A stretch of DNA of 64,000 nt from the NCBI RefSeq assembly GCF_947499215.1, contig NZ_CANMNI010000001.1, positions 372,001 to 436,000 of the forward strand, given 5' to 3'. A model generated the notes under the pieces. The model was not told the DNA's origin and ran no database searches. It was given only the letters and a program-made list of their open reading frames with translations. Below are positions 63,814-64,000 of this stretch, piece by piece (positions within the stretch are counted from its first letter, which is position 1; every line of letters starts with the position of its first letter). Both the position numbers and the translations under genes were made by a program. This DNA comes from an uncultured Pontibacter sp. Lineage in GTDB: Bacteria > Bacteroidota > Bacteroidia > Cytophagales > Hymenobacteraceae.

Positions 63814-64000
63814 ATGCAAAATACAAAGCACCTAAAGGCTCCGTACACAAAAAACGAAGCCGATCGCATCTACGACTTGCTGTATTATGACTTGAATTTC
63901 AGCAGTCTTGAAAATGAATTTAAAGACCTTTCTACACTGGCCGCTTCTGTGGCCGGCACTGAGGTTTCCCTGCTCAATCTCATCGATATCTATACACAGT
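63814..64000 (+). CDS. GAF-domain protein, start only (cut by window edge)
   Basis: An ATG at 63814 opens a frame that stays open to the window end. The 62 residues seen begin MQNTKHLKAPYTKNEADRIY and include DLSTLAASVAGTEVSLLNLID, the N-terminal pattern of a GAF domain as found in sensor kinases of this phylum. The full protein could be a GAF histidine kinase or a cyclase; the sequence ends too soon to say. Confidence 0.7.
   Translation, partial: MQNTKHLKAPYTKNEADRIYDLLYYDLNFSSLENEFKDLSTLAASVAGTEVSLLNLIDIYTQ

Overview
The window is a stretch of a Bacteroidota chromosome, most probably from the Cytophagales (Hymenobacteraceae, Pontibacter-like). The signs are moderate GC content, the -7 promoter signature TAnnTTTG, families typical of the phylum (DUF2911, DUF922-like, HYC_CC_PP, PepSY-like lipoproteins, CusA/TolC/CusB metal efflux) and Bacteroidota-style intergenic repeats. 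No rRNA, tRNA, CRISPR array, insertion sequence or phage gene was seen. The genus is an inference from style, not from a marker gene.

Left part (1-20 kb). The window opens inside a methyltransferase gene (AprA-like, cut by the edge) followed by a GNAT gene. Next come a YceI-like protein, an M13 peptidase, malate:quinone oxidoreductase (mqo), a duplicated STAS-like protein, a PAS histidine kinase, an acyl-CoA dehydrogenase and a class A PBP. An OmpR-type regulator/kinase pair is followed by a PepSY/beta-propeller lipoprotein and a convergent PAP2 phosphatase. Both of these last genes carry the same CTTCAGA-N4-CTTCAGA direct repeat upstream, so they look like one small regulon. A D-amino-acid-transaminase-like gene overlaps a DmpA-type peptidase gene.

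Middle (20-32.5 kb). This part holds an S1/P1 nuclease, a cold-shock protein, a membrane-anchored repeat protein, an M1 peptidase, a DUF922-like protein, DUF2911, and a lipoprotein with two lipocalin-like repeats. A tight three-gene operon encodes an ATP-cone/PD-(D/E)XK nuclease, an AMP/thymidine phosphorylase-family enzyme and a short PRPP synthetase. It meets ppsA tail to tail.

Respiratory locus (32.7-49.8 kb). A CBS-domain gene precedes a complete complex I set, nuoA, B, CD (fused), E, F, G, H, I, J, K, L, M, N. The operon is interrupted by three repeat-filled gaps, one carrying an outer-membrane-barrel gene. Six arrays of an 8-bp repeat (GAGTTTRG type) abut stop codons in this window, four of them in the nuo locus. 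In nuoM such an array encodes the extra C-terminal tail.

Right part (49.8-64 kb). This part holds a GNAT protein, an esterase with an N-terminal carbohydrate-binding-like domain, a lytic transglycosylase and a GreA/GreB-type factor. A copper/silver-type efflux operon follows, reading leftward: HYC_CC_PP protein, CusA-like pump, TolC-like channel with a Gly/Ser/Met-rich insertion, CusB-like adaptor. The window ends with a DUF2892-like protein, heme A synthase and the start of a GAF-domain gene. Heme A synthase and complex I fit an aerobic respiratory lifestyle, with Mqo feeding the quinone pool.

Across the window the heptamer AGGTATA/TATACCT is strikingly frequent, on both strands and in all codon frames.
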